Origin: a virus
Virus record (IMG/VR): IMGVR_UViG_3300020159_001932
Location: 62,001 to 126,000 of that record
Reading direction: 5' to 3' (one strand)
DNA: 64,000 nucleotides
The notes beneath the pieces were generated by a model that had not been told where the DNA came from, made no database searches, and saw nothing but the letters and a program-made list of their open reading frames with translations. The first letter of the stretch is position 1; the number at the start of each line of letters is the position of its first letter. Below, in pieces: positions 63,270-64,000 of this stretch. Position numbers and translations under genes: made by a program.

Positions 63270-63745
63270 ACTTTGTTAAGATTATTTAACATCGTTTTCA
63301 TTTCTTGTTCTGTTTTAAACGGACCGTGATATGGATATCGTTGTACAGTAATTAGTTTGGGACAAAAACTAGTTGCCCACCCTTTTCCTCTGAGGATAAC
63401 ATAGTATCCAGCACAATATCTACTTTTACTCTTTGGACTTTTAGCAAATAAAGGTAGCTTACTTTTAACGCTGTAAACAGGCTCGTAGGGTTTTGTTCTA
63501 CATGGATAGTCATAGATATAATAATTTTTATTATCTATATCTTTTTTAACTTTTTTAACGCCCTCTTCAAAAAGTTCTATTCCGAGTTGTGCTTTAATAT
63601 CAGTAAGATTTTTAAAACCTAAAGATTTGCCATTTTTATAAAACACATACCCTTTCTTGTTCTTTGAGATAGCACCGATCTTTTGATTATTATCAGTTAC
63701 TAACCATTCTTTATCGGGCACCAATACCTTGGCTGTGGAATTCAT
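63266..63745 (-). CDS. Conserved T4-like phage protein of unknown function
   Basis: A 159-residue basic protein, rich in Lys and Tyr. A C-terminal block YYVILRGKGWATSFCPKLIT followed by YPYHGPFKTEQEM resembles a family known from aquatic T4-like phages. Cys residues near 84 and 132 could bind metal or nucleic acid; this is speculative. Its ATG overlaps the stop of the preceding partial gene (ATGA). Confidence 0.55.
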   Translation of the reverse strand: MNSTAKVLVPDKEWLVTDNNQKIGAISKNKKGYVFYKNGKSLGFKNLTDIKAQLGIELFEEGVKKVKKDIDNKNYYIYDYPCRTKPYEPVYSVKSKLPLFAKSPKSKSRYCAGYYVILRGKGWATSFCPKLITVQRYPYHGPFKTEQEMKTMLNNLNKV

Positions 63746-64000
63746 AGTATATACCTCGCATTTAATGGTTCTGCATAACTTTGCACTTGTTCGCTTACTT
63801 TTTGCAAATCATACTCTGCACAAAATTTTAGTAATCTAATACCAACTTGCGGTATGTTTTTTTCTGCTGTAACGGCAGCAGTGATAGTTTCTTTAATTAA
63901 CAATTTAATACTGTCTGGTTGTGCAGCGAGATCGCATAAAATAACATTTCGATTGTAATCGTCTAGTACACGATGCTCTACTCCTTCGTGGTCGGTCCAA
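63742..64000 (-). CDS. Partial gene of unknown function (5' end outside window)
   Basis: An open frame enters from the right edge and ends with TGA at 63742-63744, overlapping the next ATG. The visible 85 residues (WTDHEGVEHRVLDDYNRNVI ... LNARYIL) are helical and acidic, without a recognised motif. Coupling shows it belongs to the same operon as the following small genes. Confidence 0.55.
   Translation of the reverse strand, partial: WTDHEGVEHRVLDDYNRNVILCDLAAQPDSIKLLIKETITAAVTAEKNIPQVGIRLLKFCAEYDLQKVSEQVQSYAEPLNARYIL

Overview
The window is about 64 kb of an AT-rich tailed-phage genome of the T4-like (contractile-tailed, 'myovirus') group. The evidence is a nearly complete T4-type virion toolkit: portal gp20, prohead core proteins, prohead protease gp21, scaffold gp22, major capsid gp23, baseplate genes (gp26-, gp48-, gp53-, gp5-, gp25- and gp6-like), the gp46/gp47 recombination nuclease, and a gp55-type late sigma factor. 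The giant fibre and baseplate proteins and the small accessory genes look like those of aquatic T4-like phages (cyanophage and pelagiphage relatives). No photosynthesis gene is present, and thymidylate synthase is of the ThyA type, so I do not assign a host.

Layout. 1-20602 (minus): a fibre cluster (one partial gene, two repeat proteins, a small virion protein, a 2471-aa giant fibre), two small structural genes, the head cluster in the order (direction of transcription) gp20, small core gene, acidic core gene, gp21, gp22, gp23, and upstream of gp20 a probable tape-measure gene. 20688-21766 (plus): a gp26-like gene followed by a short ORF in the -1 frame; the junction carries a perfect slippery heptamer and a 13-bp downstream stem, so the two are probably joined by programmed frameshifting, as in tail-assembly chaperones. 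21763-29840 (minus): two paralogous low-complexity proteins that may be internal head proteins, a roughly 440-nt hairpin-rich stretch without a gene, a GIY-YIG nuclease, a small unknown gene, gp46, gp47 and the sigma factor. 29947-57827 (plus): the baseplate and tail-fibre operon, including a 3973-aa protein and a hub spike with a C-terminal GH19-like lysozyme. 57824-64000 (minus): thyA, conserved small genes, a MoxR-type AAA+ ATPase with a VWA/metallopeptidase-like partner, and further small unknown genes.

Regulation visible in the sequence. T4-type late promoters (TATAAATA and close variants) precede structural genes on both strands. Near-consensus sigma70 promoters precede the sigma-factor gene, gp47, and separately the MoxR and VWA genes. 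This fits host polymerase transcribing the early and middle genes and the gp55-like factor redirecting it to the head, tail and fibre operons. Strong hairpin terminators follow gp23, the small gene after gp23, and moxR; one lies inside the 3' end of the last fibre gene.
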